Part shown: one piece after another, positions 20,656 through 30,638 of the stretch
How positions within the stretch are numbered: the stretch's first letter is position 1
Layout of the letters: each line of letters begins with the position of its first letter
Source: Vibrio sp. CDRSL-10 TSBA
GTDB lineage: Bacteria > Pseudomonadota > Gammaproteobacteria > Enterobacterales > Vibrionaceae
DNA length: 64,000 bases
Direction: 5' to 3'
Assembly: GCA_039696685.1 (NCBI GenBank)
Contig: CP155566.1
Location: 1,612,001-1,676,000 of the forward strand
The notes under the pieces: generated by a model
What the model was told of the DNA's origin: nothing
The model's input: the letters and a program-made list of their open reading frames with translations, nothing else
The model's database searches: none
Translations under genes and position numbers: made by a program

Positions 20656-21287
20656 TACAGCTCCACCTCTGCCGGTGCAATGATTGAAGCATCGTAGTTT
20701 TGCGCCAGTTTTGGCAGGCTCATCGCGTCGGCTTTCCAGCCTTTGTGAACCAGAGTACCGGTAAATGGTGCATTGCCGGTAACATTGCCGGTCAGACGAA
20801 CTTCTTGTGGGTTGAAGCCTTCAGCGATAGTTATGCGTGACTCTTCTTCTTCACTACGAACAGGTGACAAGGTCACGTATTCTTTCAGTACTTTTTGGCC
20901 GCCAGAGTGGATCACGCGAGCTGCAGCGCCCACTTCTTCATCAGAGAAGCTGGTAACGTCTTCTTGAAGGAAATCGATCAGGCGAGCTTCCTGCTGGAAC
21001 AGAGAGAGCAGCTGCATGGCCGAATCGGTAGACGCAGTAGCCAGTTTGGACTCGACCTCAACCACTTTCTCAACCACTTTTTCAACTTCAACCACTTTCT
21101 CTACTTCGACAATCTTTTCGACTGGTTTCTCGACTTCAACGATCTTCTCAACCGGTTTTTCAACCACTTTTTCAATCACTTTAGACTTGCGTGCTACCGC
21201 CACAATTAACAGCAAAACGCTTGTGGCAGTTAAACCAGCATGAAGCATATCGAAGGTCGTTGGAATCATATTTAAATCGAAGTTCAT
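20655..21287 (-). CDS. DUF2760 membrane protein with VEK-type repeat stalk
   Basis: 210 residues from ATG 21287 (MNFDLNMIPTTFDMLHAG). Layout: one membrane helix around residues 17-33, a stalk of repeating VEKPVEKIVE/VEKVVE motifs at residues 38-79, then a globular DUF2760 domain with LLSLFQQEARLIDFLQEDVTSFSDEEVGAAAR and GTLVHKGWKADAMSLPKL. No signal-peptidase site is evident. The positive flank after the helix (ARKSK) places the stalk and domain in the cytoplasm. The gene heads the operon of two Hsp70 proteins, and I infer that it anchors or feeds them at the inner membrane. A TTG-started extension to 21317 is possible but lacks support. Confidence 0.84.
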   Translation of the reverse strand: MNFDLNMIPTTFDMLHAGLTATSVLLLIVAVARKSKVIEKVVEKPVEKIVEVEKPVEKIVEVEKVVEVEKVVEKVVEVESKLATASTDSAMQLLSLFQQEARLIDFLQEDVTSFSDEEVGAAARVIHSGGQKVLKEYVTLSPVRSEEEESRITIAEGFNPQEVRLTGNVTGNAPFTGTLVHKGWKADAMSLPKLAQNYDASIIAPAEVEL

Positions 21288-21610
21288 GATGAAATCTCTG
21301 TAGATGTGTATAGGCAATGAACGATTGCAATATTCATTGCACAGAATAGTCAGAATTTAGTAAAAAATAAGGGCGGATATTACCATATTCAAGGGATAAG
21401 GCTTGCACAAAAGCCGGAATCTCCGTTTCCTCCCGGTTTGATGGCTTAAATTTTAACCAAAACTTATGCTCAAAGCGATGCTAATTGCGACACGCTAAGG
21501 CTTGGATGTTCCTCCATAGCTTTAACGCAACGTTGTGATGACCCATTTTAGGTCACTGTGCGGGAGCGTATCGACCGGAAAGATGATCTATTGGCCACCA
21601 AGTTGGTATA

Positions 21611-21678
21611 AAAACTCGCCATGAGCGGCTGCCGGGCTCTCAATTGCAGATTAAATTGCCGATTGAGCGTCGAGTTTT
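21611..21678. repeat. Nested inverted repeat upstream of the exonuclease gene
   Basis: AAAACTCG (21611-21618) pairs with CGAGTTTT (21671-21678), and CTCAAT (21639-21644) pairs with ATTGAG (21662-21667) inside it. No U-run follows. It sits in a 440-bp gap (21288-21731) that has no other visible feature and must carry the divergent promoters. Confidence 0.4.
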
Positions 21679-21731
21679 ACCTCAGACTTGGGTAACATAG
21701 CGCGCTTTGAATTTTCGACTGGGGACTAGAT

Positions 21732-22268
21732 GTGGCAATGAACTATAACCGTGTAGTGTGCTTCGATTTGGAAATGTGCTGTTGGAATGAAAACGGAGTC
21801 GGTACAACGGGTGAGATCATTGAAGTCGGTTTGGCTGAAATCGATTTGACTGCCGGTGAAATTGTGAAACGCGCGCAGTATTACGTCAAACCTGAGCACG
21901 ACGAAGTGTCGTTATTTTGTGTCGAACTGACCGGAATTACCCCGCGTAAAATTGAAAAGCAGGGACGTCCTCTGGCGGCTGTAATCCAGTCGATGGTGAA
22001 AAATTTCGGCGGCACCAACAAGATCTATGCTTCCTGGGGCCGGGATGATCAGATTTTGATCAACGAGTGCCGTGCAAAAGGCATTGAAGTTCCGTTTAAG
22101 GAATTTGTCAATCTGGCAACCTTGTACCGGATGCAGAATCGTCTTAAAGACAAACGCATTGGTCACCGCGCTGCGCAGGAAGCGAAAGGCATTGAATGGG
22201 AAGGGCGCCAGCACTCCGGTTACGTTGATGCTTATAATCTGGCCAAGCTGGCCTTAGTCATGCTGTAA
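21732..22268 (+). CDS. DEDDh 3'-5' exonuclease family protein (KapD-like)
   Basis: 178 residues, intact. Exonuclease motifs: I VVCFDLEMCCW (D and E of DEDD), II in KIYASWGRDDQ, III in HSGYVDAYNLA with the late His-Asp. The EXOIII-like fold of this group is found in small stand-alone exonucleases such as KapD and ERI1-type enzymes. The start is GTG 21732 with GGGGA upstream; ATG 21738 two codons later is equally possible (MNYNRV). It is likely a DNA or RNA exonuclease, substrate unknown, and monocistronic with a strong terminator downstream. Confidence 0.82.
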   Translation: MAMNYNRVVCFDLEMCCWNENGVGTTGEIIEVGLAEIDLTAGEIVKRAQYYVKPEHDEVSLFCVELTGITPRKIEKQGRPLAAVIQSMVKNFGGTNKIYASWGRDDQILINECRAKGIEVPFKEFVNLATLYRMQNRLKDKRIGHRAAQEAKGIEWEGRQHSGYVDAYNLAKLALVML

Positions 22269-22423
22269 CCCGTTTCTTGGCCATGCTTGTTCCTGTGTAA
22301 CCAGGCTTTCATGCATTTGTCATTGCATTGTCATAGCTGGCCGCTAAGGTGATTACAGTTAGTTCAGGCTGACAACGTTATTTGGTTTGATGGGCATCAA
22401 CCGATACACAAAATAGAAAGCTC

Positions 22424-22456
22424 AAAAGCGCAGTGCTTCGGCACTGCGCTTTTTTA
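22424..22456. terminator. Bidirectional rho-independent terminator with TTCG loop
   Basis: AAAAGCGCAGTGC pairs with GCACTGCGCTTTT around the stable TTCG tetraloop, with a T run on each strand. It serves the exonuclease gene and the convergent TerB-like gene. Confidence 0.93.
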
Positions 22457-22475
22457 TCAGGGCTGAGTCATCCGC

Positions 22476-22919
22476 TTACTCGCCGGTTACTATCAGCTTG
22501 GCTCGAATAAACTGGCTGTGATCAACGTACAGCAGTTCAGCCGCTTTGCGAATGACCGCATCTTCTAACGGGTCGATTTCTCCATCGGCATGCGCCACTT
22601 CCCACATCGCTTTGATCAATTCAAAACGCGTATCCTGAGTCAGTTCACGTAATTGAGAGGTAAAGTCATACAGCGATGCCGAGTGGCTAATCTGCTCGTC
22701 CGCACGGGTCAAAAGTTGCTGTGCTTCTTCCTGATCTAAATCGAGTAAACGTTTTAACAACGTCAGTTTGGCTTGCTGCTCTTGTTCGTCAATTTGATGA
22801 TCGGCACCGGCCACTTCACTCAGCAGGCAGGCAATCGCCAGATTCGGGCTGGTTTTCTGCTGGCTGAGATCCTGCCCTTCGAGCAGTTGTTTGAACATGG
22901 ATGTGATCGCATTAAACAT
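22476..22919 (-). CDS. TerB-like (COG4103-type) acidic helical protein
   Basis: 147 residues from ATG 22919 (MFNAITSMFKQLLEG), preceded by AAAAGGC. It is all-helical and acidic, with the TerB pattern of paired acidic helices: CLLSEVAGADHQIDEQE and, in the second half, MWEVAHADGEIDPLEDAVIRKAAELL. These D/E-rich loops bind metal in TerB relatives. A longer frame to 23030 adds an unrelated N-terminus and crosses repeats, so I reject it. The function of the stand-alone family is not established; a tellurite role should not be assumed. Confidence 0.8.
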   Translation of the reverse strand: MFNAITSMFKQLLEGQDLSQQKTSPNLAIACLLSEVAGADHQIDEQEQQAKLTLLKRLLDLDQEEAQQLLTRADEQISHSASLYDFTSQLRELTQDTRFELIKAMWEVAHADGEIDPLEDAVIRKAAELLYVDHSQFIRAKLIVTGE

Positions 22920-23022
22920 AGTGAAGCCTTTTATCTTGCTGTGATTTGATGATGGTGGTTCGAGTCTGACTATCTGAGTCTTGATGATTTGACCATAAAA
23001 CACCTGATTTTCTTTCTCAACC

Positions 23023-23105
23023 TTCAACATTGAGTACGTACTTCAACATTGGGTTCGTACATTTTTTGTCCGTAAACCTTTCTCCATAAACTTTTGTACG
23101 TAAAC
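23023..23105. repeat. Compound tandem repeats: 19 bp x2 and 14 bp x3
   Basis: TTCAACATTGAGTACGTAC (23023-23041) and TTCAACATTGGGTTCGTAC (23042-23060) differ at two bases. Then follow TTTTGTCCGTAAAC (23064-23077), CTTTCTCCATAAAC (23078-23091) and TTTTGTACGTAAAC (23092-23105). They fill the gap between the PhoD-like gene and the TerB-like gene. Confidence 0.85.
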
Positions 23106-23140
23106 CGTCGTGCCTGGAGATGGGTTGATGAGCACATAAG

Positions 23141-25079
23141 TTATTTTTGACGGCCTTTGGTCGGTACAAACTCAATTGATTCGCCGCTGCTGGTCAGGAT
23201 AGAGACCAAACTCGGTTTGCCACTTTCATCTAGTTTGAGTTCCCCGAGGGCTGCTGAGTTCACTAATCGTTTGATTTTTTCTGTACTTGGCGCTCGCTTC
23301 CTGATTTTGAGACGTTTACGTTTGGTGAGCCAGTTCAGCGGTGAGCGCGGACTGTACAGTACGCGGTCCATCGTGTCACAAAACGACAGTAAGGGTTCCG
23401 GGAATTGGTTTTTAATACCGCTGCAGGTGATTTGGAAAATATTCGGGCTCGATTTGCGTGAGCGCAGCTGGATATCATACGCAAACGAATAGTGCACATC
23501 ACCGGACAAAATGACGTAATTGGATGGTGTTTTGGTGTGGGTAAAAATACTCACCAGTGTATTGGCACTGCCCGGGTGCGCCATCCAGTTTTCGGCGTCA
23601 ATCACCAATGGTTTACCCAGCCAGGTCATCAGCCTTTGCAGCGCCTCGATGAATTTCACCCCGAACATGGGGGCGGCGGAGACAATAATCACTTTTTCTT
23701 CATCGAGCAGCGCCTGCTGAAATTCCATCATGGCTTCCCAGTCCATTAGGCCGGAAGGCTTGTTCATGCGCGACTCCGAGCGCCAGCGACGGGTGCGGGT
23801 ATCCAGCACCACCATTTTGGGTGTGGTGTCGGTGGTGTAGTGCCATTTTTCGAACGGATAGAGATGATCAATCCACTCATCCTGATGCCGGCTGTCCGGC
23901 TGGGCACAATACTTCTGTGCCAGTTGACGGAATTCGTCATTAAAATTATCCGGTTCGTTGCCCCAGCCCTGGAACAGCCAGTAACTGATCAGCGCGTTAC
24001 CGATAATGCGTTTGGAAAACGCATTGCTGTAGGCCGCTTGCTCCCAGCCGACGGTCAGATTCCAGTCATCCGTGACATCATGATCATCAAAGATCATGTA
24101 GGTTGGAATGTGTGCCAGCAATCGCCTGGTATGTGTCAGTCCAGCATAGAAAACCCGGATATTTTTCAGTTCGTATTGCCATTCCTGTTGTTTGTCGGCC
24201 GGAATCTGATGCTCCGTCTCGGCCAGTTGCAGCCGTGAGCCCTCATCAAAATCGATGTCCTGCCATAACACCGGTGACCAGGTCAGCAGATACATGGCAA
24301 AGAACTCGGCCAGGCTAATCAGGTGATTATCGTTATCGGTAGAGCTGAAAATTGGGGTGGGCTTACGTGGCAGCACCCGGTCAAAAAAGCGCTGTTCGCC
24401 GATCGAATGGGGCAGCAGCTTATCGCGCTGGTAGAAACAGTGTGGATGCTGATAAAGCTCATGACTGTCTTTAACGGGTGCGTTACCATCTTTAACCGAT
24501 GACGGCTCAAAGCTCTCGTGATAAAGACCCAGCCGCTCAATGACGCTGTGCACCGCGAAAAGGGTCGGTCCGGCGACGTGATCGGCGTAGATTTGATCGC
24601 CGCTCATCATCAGTAAATGAGGACGCTCCTCAGGTAACTGCGCGGCAACTTTTTCATCGGCGACAATCAGGGCGTCTTTGGCGAAGTGATGCGGGTTGCG
24701 GCATGAGCCGTGCAGCACATAATCAGCCTGACCACTCAGCCACAAAGTAAAGCGGGTTTCATCGTCATAAAGCAGCTCGGCACACAGTTTCGCTGAGCTG
24801 ACCGTCCGGCGTGGTGATGTCGTACTGGTATTTGGCCGGTACGTTAAAATCGTGTCGGATGTGGAGAAGAGTGACCCATGCATGAGCGCCGATTTGATAA
24901 CTGTCGCCGGAAGTCAGCGAGTGGGAGAGTACAGAGCTCGCGCGCTCATCGTAAAGTTGCAGTTCGCCCTCGGGCGCCTGACTGGTGGCAAGCCAGATAA
25001 CCAGCTCTTTTGCAGTCGCTTTTCTGACGATGGGGCCTGCCAGGACAAAGGGTAAGCGGCGATGATGGTATCGGGTCAA
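23141..25079 (-). CDS. PhoD-like metallophosphatase (TTG start, one +1 frameshift)
   Basis: About 645 residues after repair. It has PhoD-type signatures: VLHGSCRNPHH, LMMSGDQIYADHVAGP, MIFDDHDVTDDWNLT and VILSGDVHYSFAYDI, which supply the metal-binding Asp, His and Asn. There is no twin-arginine or Sec signal, so unlike classical PhoD it should be cytoplasmic. The start is TTG 25079 with AGGAG six bases upstream and no good ATG. The frame breaks at the T run 24788-24790; repair gives DGQLSELCAELLYDDE. It follows the 122-residue gene by nine bases and forms an operon with it. The natural substrate (phosphodiester or other) is unknown. Confidence 0.85.
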
Positions 25080-25088
25080 ATCCGGCTC

Positions 25089-25457
25089 CTAAAGCTCTTT
25101 TTGCAACTGTTCCTCTTGCAATGTCCCCAGCATTTCGATGAATTCCGAGCTAGTACGTTCATGCGCGACCAGAAGCAAGCCTAACATTGCCTCTATTCTA
25201 TCGTGCTGTGAACTATCTTCCTGTAAAAGCTGTGTAATTTGTTCGCGGATCAAGTCGATTTCATGCTCGACAAATCCGCGTCCTTCCTCGTCACCCTGAC
25301 CTTCTTCCGGCGCATTATCAAACTCCAGAAACAGCAGCTTTTGATCCAGCTGTGCCGCCACTAATTGTTCAGGCAGCCAAACTTCTCCCATCACGATATC
25401 GGGGTCGCAGTCTGCGGGTAAGGCGTCTAACAGGGCTTTGAATTCAGATACTTTCAC
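25089..25457 (-). CDS. Unknown acidic protein in operon with the PhoD-like gene
   Basis: 122 residues (MKVSEFKALLDALPADCDPDIVMGEVWLPEQL). It is acidic and soluble. The N-terminal half has an alpha/beta look. An acidic loop, APEEGQGDEEGRG, is followed by a long helix (FVEHEIDLIREQITQLLQEDSSQHDRIEAML) and a second helix to the end. I do not recognise a family. The stop lies nine bases before the TTG of the PhoD-like gene, so the two are co-transcribed and probably act together. Confidence 0.72.
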   Translation of the reverse strand: MKVSEFKALLDALPADCDPDIVMGEVWLPEQLVAAQLDQKLLFLEFDNAPEEGQGDEEGRGFVEHEIDLIREQITQLLQEDSSQHDRIEAMLGLLLVAHERTSSEFIEMLGTLQEEQLQKEL

Positions 25458-25647
25458 AGTGTTGTCAGTTGAAAAATGTGTTTAGGTACTATTTTAGCGG
25501 CCAATTTGCTTGAAAACTAAGAGTTATTTTCATCAGTTGTACAATAACTGAGTGATTGAGCGTAAATAGTGAGAAAAAGCAGAGTGAATCGGCAGCATTA
25601 ACCCGGTTTGTCCGGAGGCAGAATTCGAAAGCTGGAAACGGAGAAAT

Positions 25648-25679
25648 AAAAAGGCAGCGTATGACTACGCTGCCTTTTA
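25648..25679. terminator. Rho-independent terminator (bidirectional)
   Basis: AAAAGGCAGCGTA pairs with TACGCTGCCTTTT around TGAC. It lies in the 365-bp gap (25458-25822) between two minus-strand units and probably ends the azoR transcript. Confidence 0.82.
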
Positions 25680-25787
25680 GTCGGTCAAGTGAATAGTTTC
25701 TTGGGCTTCACTTTTCCTTATGCGCCTGAATGCGAGGTATTCTACCTGAAGTATTCAGGCGCCGGTGCTCGGCCAAATGGCCGGGCA

Positions 25788-25834
25788 AAAATTACAGAGC
25801 CTTAAAATTACAGGTCCTAAAATTACAGAGCAAT
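25788..25834 (-). repeat. 15-16 bp tandem repeat x3 across the azoR stop codon
   Basis: Plus-strand units: AAAATTACAGAGCCTT (25788-25803), AAAATTACAGGTCCT (25804-25818) and AAAATTACAGAGCAAT (25819-25834). The azoR stop (TAA on the minus strand, 25825-25823) is in the last of these. Each unit keeps the TAA. Confidence 0.8.
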
Positions 25835-26410
25835 GGCGTCCAGTTGAGATTTCGCTGATTCGATGCCTTTTGCTGCCGGCTCTTCACCCATGTTCAGCGC
25901 TTCTGCGTACACGAATTCAACTTCGCTGATACCAACAAAACCCAGAACTGTTTTCAGGTAAGGTGTTACTACGTCAGTCGCTGAATCTTTATGGATGCCG
26001 CCACGAGTGGTGATAACCACTGCTTTTTTGTTTTCGAACAGACCAACGACACCTGATTCAGTGTATTTGAATGTTACGCCGGCACGAGCAATCAGGTCGA
26101 TCCAGTTCTTCAGCTGAGTCGGGATAGTGAAGTTATACATTGGCGCGGCAATAACCAGAGTGTCCGCTGCGTTCACTTCTGCGATTAACGCATTAGAAAG
26201 AGCAACGATAGCTTGTTGATCGTCAGACAGATCTTCTGTAGAGCGCAGAGCGGTTGCTACTGAGAAGTCCAGTACAGGCAGAGGTTCAGCAGCCAGGTCA
26301 CGGACAGTCAGTTCGTTTTGGTCAAACTTGGTCAGGTAAGCATCAAGCAGTTTGCTTGATTGAGAATATTCGCCAAGGATGCTGGATTTGAGTGCAAGTA
26401 CACGAGACAT
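25823..26410 (-). CDS. azoR: FMN-dependent NADH-azoreductase AzoR
   Basis: 195 residues. Quinone/azo-compound reductase with a flavodoxin-like fold: start [19 protein letters not shown] (phosphate loop of FMN), [18 protein letters not shown], and TRGG. It reduces quinones and azo bonds using NADH in the cytoplasm. The start is ATG 26410; a longer frame to 26473 runs into the promoter region shared with hrpA. The gene is divergent from hrpA and monocistronic. Confidence 0.93.
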   Translation of the reverse strand: MSRVLALKSSILGEYSQSSKLLDAYLTKFDQNELTVRDLAAEPLPVLDFSVATALRSTEDLSDDQQAIVALSNALIAEVNAADTLVIAAPMYNFTIPTQLKNWIDLIARAGVTFKYTESGVVGLFENKKAVVITTRGGIHKDSATDVVTPYLKTVLGFVGISEVEFVYAEALNMGEEPAAKGIESAKSQLDAIAL

Positions 26411-26593
26411 AAGAAGTTCCTTAATTGGAGGTAACACATCAGAGACGCCATAGTAATGAGAAGCCCGCCACATCTTAAGTAGGTGGTTTTGCTGAAGTCA
26501 TTCGAAAAATTTGAACGAGTGCAAATGCCTGCGTCGGCAAAACTCTGTGATACAATCCGCGCAGTTTTAAGTGAAAAATGAATAGGACCTGCT

Positions 26594-29500
26594 TTGACTC
26601 AGTCACAGCCCAATACAGAAAAGAACGCGGTTGCGAAGTCTAATAATGCGCAATCGCTGAAAAAGGCATTGAATCAGTGCCTTATTAAAGACCGTTTTCG
26701 CTTCAATAAACGTATTTCCGGTGCCAGTAAGATTAAAAATGAACAGGCACGAGATGCGGTCTTTGACGAAATTGCCCTGGATATTGCCCAGTCGATGATG
26801 GTGGTGCAGCAGCGCAGCGCATATAAAGTAAAAATCGACTATCCCGAAATTCTGCCGGTCAGCCAGAAACGTGAAGATATCGCCAAAGCGATTGAACAGC
26901 ACCAGGTGGTGATTGTCGCCGGTGAAACCGGTTCAGGTAAAACCACTCAGCTGCCGAAAATTTGTGCTGAGCTGGGGCGCGGTAAATTTGGCCTGATCGG
27001 CCACACCCAGCCACGACGTCTGGCTGCTCGCTCGGTGGCGAATCGTATCGCCGAAGAGATGGAAACCGAGCTGGGTGGCTTTGTCGGTTATAAGGTGCGA
27101 TTTAACGACCAGATCTCTGATGATACGCAAATCAAACTGATGACGGACGGTATTCTGCTGGCGGAAATCCAGCACGACCGTTTTCTCAATCAGTATGACA
27201 CCATCATTATCGATGAGGCGCACGAAACGCAGCCTCAATATCGATTTTATTTTGGGTTACCTCAAAGAGCTTCTGCCGCGTCGCCCTGATCTGAAAGTTA
27301 TTATTACCTCGGCGACCATCGATCCTGAGCGTTTTTCTAACCACTTCAGTGGTGCGCCTATCATCGAAGTCTCCGGCCGGACCTATCCGGTGGAAACCCG
27401 TTACCGCCCGCTGGCCGGCGAAGATGAAAGCGATCGTGACCAGCTGCAAGGCATTTTCGAGGCGGTGGATGAACTGTGCGATGAAGGCCTGGGCGATATC
27501 CTGATCTTCATGAACGGTGAACGAGAAATTCGCGATACTGCTGATGCACTGAGCAAACGTAAGCTGCGCGACACCGAAATTGTCCCGCTGTATGCCCGTT
27601 TATCCGCGGGTGAACAGAACAAGATTTTCCAGCCCCACGCCGGACGTCGTATTGTGCTGGCGACCAACGTGGCGGAAACGTCACTGACGGTACCGGGCAT
27701 CAAATACGTGATTGACCCGGGGACGGCAAGAATCAGCCGCTACAGTTACCGCACTAAGGTACAGCGCTTGCCGATCGAGCCGATCTCCCAAGCCAGCGCC
27801 AACCAGCGTAAAGGTCGTTGTGGCCGTGTCGAAGAGGGGATCTGTATTCGCCTCTATTCGGAGGACGATTTCCTGTCCCGTCCGGAGTTTACCGATCCGG
27901 AAATTCTGCGCACCAACCTGGCGTCCGTCATTCTGCAGATGACCGCATTGGGTCTGGGTGACATTGAAGCGTTCCCGTTTGTGGAAGCGCCGGATAAACG
28001 TAACATCCAGGATGGTGTACGTCTGCTTGAAGAGCTGGGCGCGATTAATGATAAAGCCCAGGATCCGAAAAAACGTCTGACTGAGATCGGTCGTAAACTG
28101 GCTCGTCTGCCGATTGACCCGCGCCTGGCCCGTATGGTGATTGAAGCGCCGCGTTTTGGCTGTCTGAAAGAAGTGATGGTGATTGCATCCGGTTTGTCGA
28201 TTCAGGATCCGCGTGAGCGTCCTAGTGACAAACAGCAATCGGCCGATGACAAGCATCGCCGTTTCTTCCACGAAGAATCGGATTTTCTGACTCTGGTTAA
28301 TCTGTGGGAACACATTAAGAAAGAGCAGAAAGCACACAGCAGCAATCAGTTCCGTCGTCAGTGTAAGCAGGATTACCTCAATTATCTGCGTATTCGTGAA
28401 TGGCAGGATGTTTATTTCCAGCTTCATCAGTCGATGCGCGAGATGGACTTCAAACTGAATGATGAACCGGCCAGCTATCAGGGCGTACACAGTGCGATTC
28501 TGGTGGGCTTGCTGTCTCACATCGGTATGAAAGATCAGGAGAAAAACGAATATCAGGGCGCGCGTAACGCTCGCTTTAATATTTTCCCGGCCTCCGGTCT
28601 GTTTAAGAAGCAGCCGAAGTGGGTTATGTCGGCCGAACTGGTGGAAACGTCCAAGCTGTGGGCACGCATGGTGGCCAAGATCCAACCAGAATGGATTGAG
28701 CCGCTGGCTAAGCACCTGATTAAACGCAGCTACAGCGAGCCGCACTGGTCGAAGAAGCGCGCAGCGGTGATGGCGTACGAAAAAGTGATGTTGTACGGAA
28801 TTCCGATCGTGCCTAAGCGTCTGGTGAACTACGGTAACATTGATGCGCCGCTGAGCCGCGAGATCTTTATTCGCAGTGCGCTGGTGGAGGGGGAATGGGA
28901 AACCAAACATGCCTTCTTTAAGCAAAACCGCGCCTTGTTACAGGAAGTGGAAGAGCTGGAGCATAAATCACGTCGTCGCGATATTCTGGTTGATGATGAA
29001 GAGCTGTTTCAGTTCTACGACCAACGGGTCGATACCGAAGTTGTGTCAGGACGTCATTTTGACACCTGGTGGAAACAGGCAGGCAAAGCAAAACCGGATC
29101 TGCTCAACTTTGAAAAAGAGATGCTGTTTAAAGGCGATGCCAGCCACATTACTGAGCTGGATTATCCTAATTTCTGGCATCAGAAACGGCATCAAGCTCA
29201 AGCTGAGTTATCAGTTTGAGCCGGGCGAAAATAGTGACGGTGTCACGGTACATATTCCGTTGCCGATCCTGAATCAGATTGAACCGGAAGGGTTCGACTG
29301 GCAGATCCCGGGGCTGCGTCATGAACTGGTCATGAGCCTTATTAAGTCATTGCCGAAATCACTGCGCAAAAACTTTGTGCCGGCGCCTAACTATGCCGAC
29401 GCCTTTTTGGCGCGGGCTAAAGCGATGGAAGGGCCGTTATTGGGCGCTCTGGAACGCGAACTGCGTCGTATGACTGGTGTGGAAGTACTGCGTGAAGACT

Positions 29501-30520
29501 GGAACTGGGAGCAAGTGCCGCAACACCTGCGCATGACGTTCCGTGCTGTTGACCATCGCAACCGTAAACTGAAAGAGCACCAGGATCTGCATGAGCTGAA
29601 AGAGAGCCTGAAAGAGAAGGTGCAGGAAACGCTGTCGCAAGTGGCCGACGACGATATTGAGCAGAAAGATCTGCACACTTGGTCGTTCGGTGAACTGCCA
29701 CGCGTCTATCAGCAAAAACGTGGCGGCTTTGAAGTGAAAGCTTACCCGGCGCTGGTCGACAACAAAGACAGTGTCGAGATCAAGCTGTTTGAAACGGAGC
29801 AGGAGCAGCACAATGCGATGCGTGAAGGTCAGCGCCGCCTGATCCTTCTCAACGTGCCGTCACCGATTAAGTATCTGCATGCGAACTTACCGAACAAGTC
29901 CAAGCTTGGCTTGTACTTTAACCCGTACGGTAAGGTGATGGACCTGATCGATGACTGTATTGCCTGTGGTATTGATAAGCTGATTGAGCAGCGTGGTGGT
30001 ATGGCGTGGCAGCCGGAAGAGTTTGAAGCGCTGAAAGAGTTTCGTCCGTGCCGAGCTGGGCGATACCGTTGTCGATATTGCGCAGCAGGTCGAGACCATC
30101 CTTACCACGGCGTACAACATCAATAAGCGTCTGAAAGGCAAAATTGACTTTACCATGGCGTTTGCGCTGTCTGACATCAAAGCGCAAATTGAAGGGCTTA
30201 TCTTTAAAGGGTTCGCCACTGAATGTGGCTGGCAACGTCTGCCGGATATTCTGCGTTACATGAAAGCCATTGAACGCCGGATGGAGAAACTGCCGATTGA
30301 TCCGAATAAAGACCGCCTGCATATGCTGAAGATTGAATCGGTGACTCAGGATTACAAAGAGCTGCTCAATAAGATTCCAAAAGGTGTGGCGATTCCGGAT
30401 AACGTGAAGGAAATTCGCTGGATGCTGGAAGAGCTGCGGGTCAGTTTCTTTGCTCAACAATTAGGCACGCCGTATCCGGTTTCTGATAAACGGGTCAAAA
30501 ATGCCATTGATGCTTGCTAA
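26594..30520 (+). CDS. hrpA: ATP-dependent RNA helicase HrpA (TTG start, three +1 frameshifts)
   Basis: DEAH-box helicase of about 1307 residues after repair (E. coli HrpA is 1300). Walker A is VVIVAGETGSGKTTQLPK, the DEAH box is IIIDEAHERS, and motif III is SAT. Motif VI is QRKGRCGRVEEG, followed by the OB-fold/HrpA C-terminal region. The start is TTG 26594 with AGGA upstream. Extra bases sit in the A run 27225-27227 (right behind the DEAH box), the A run 29184-29186 (repair NFWHQNGIKLKLSYQFEPG) and the T run 30040-30042 (repair LKEFVRAELGDTVVDIAQQ). Three breaks in one well-conserved gene, all at GAAAC/GTTTC, point to a data artefact. It acts in rescue of stalled ribosomes and mRNA metabolism. 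Confidence 0.92.
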
Positions 30521-30638
30521 AAGTTGTTGAAAGCCGGGCATATTATTTGCATAGATTATCAGTATCACTATAATTTGGCGCAACGTGGCAATGAATCACC
30601 GCAGGGAGCATTGCCTAATAACAATGAGAAGGTTAATC

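Noticed and set aside
22476..22919. Tellurite resistance function
   Set aside because: Only a TerB-like fold is visible. No other ter genes are nearby, so resistance cannot be claimed.
27681..28925. 414-codon minus-strand frame inside hrpA
   Set aside because: A shadow of the hrpA coding frame; the composition follows hrpA codon structure and no domain is visible.
26594..30520. hrpA as a true pseudogene
   Set aside because: Three insertions at the same GAAAC/GTTTC motif, with full conservation between them, fit a data error better than decay.
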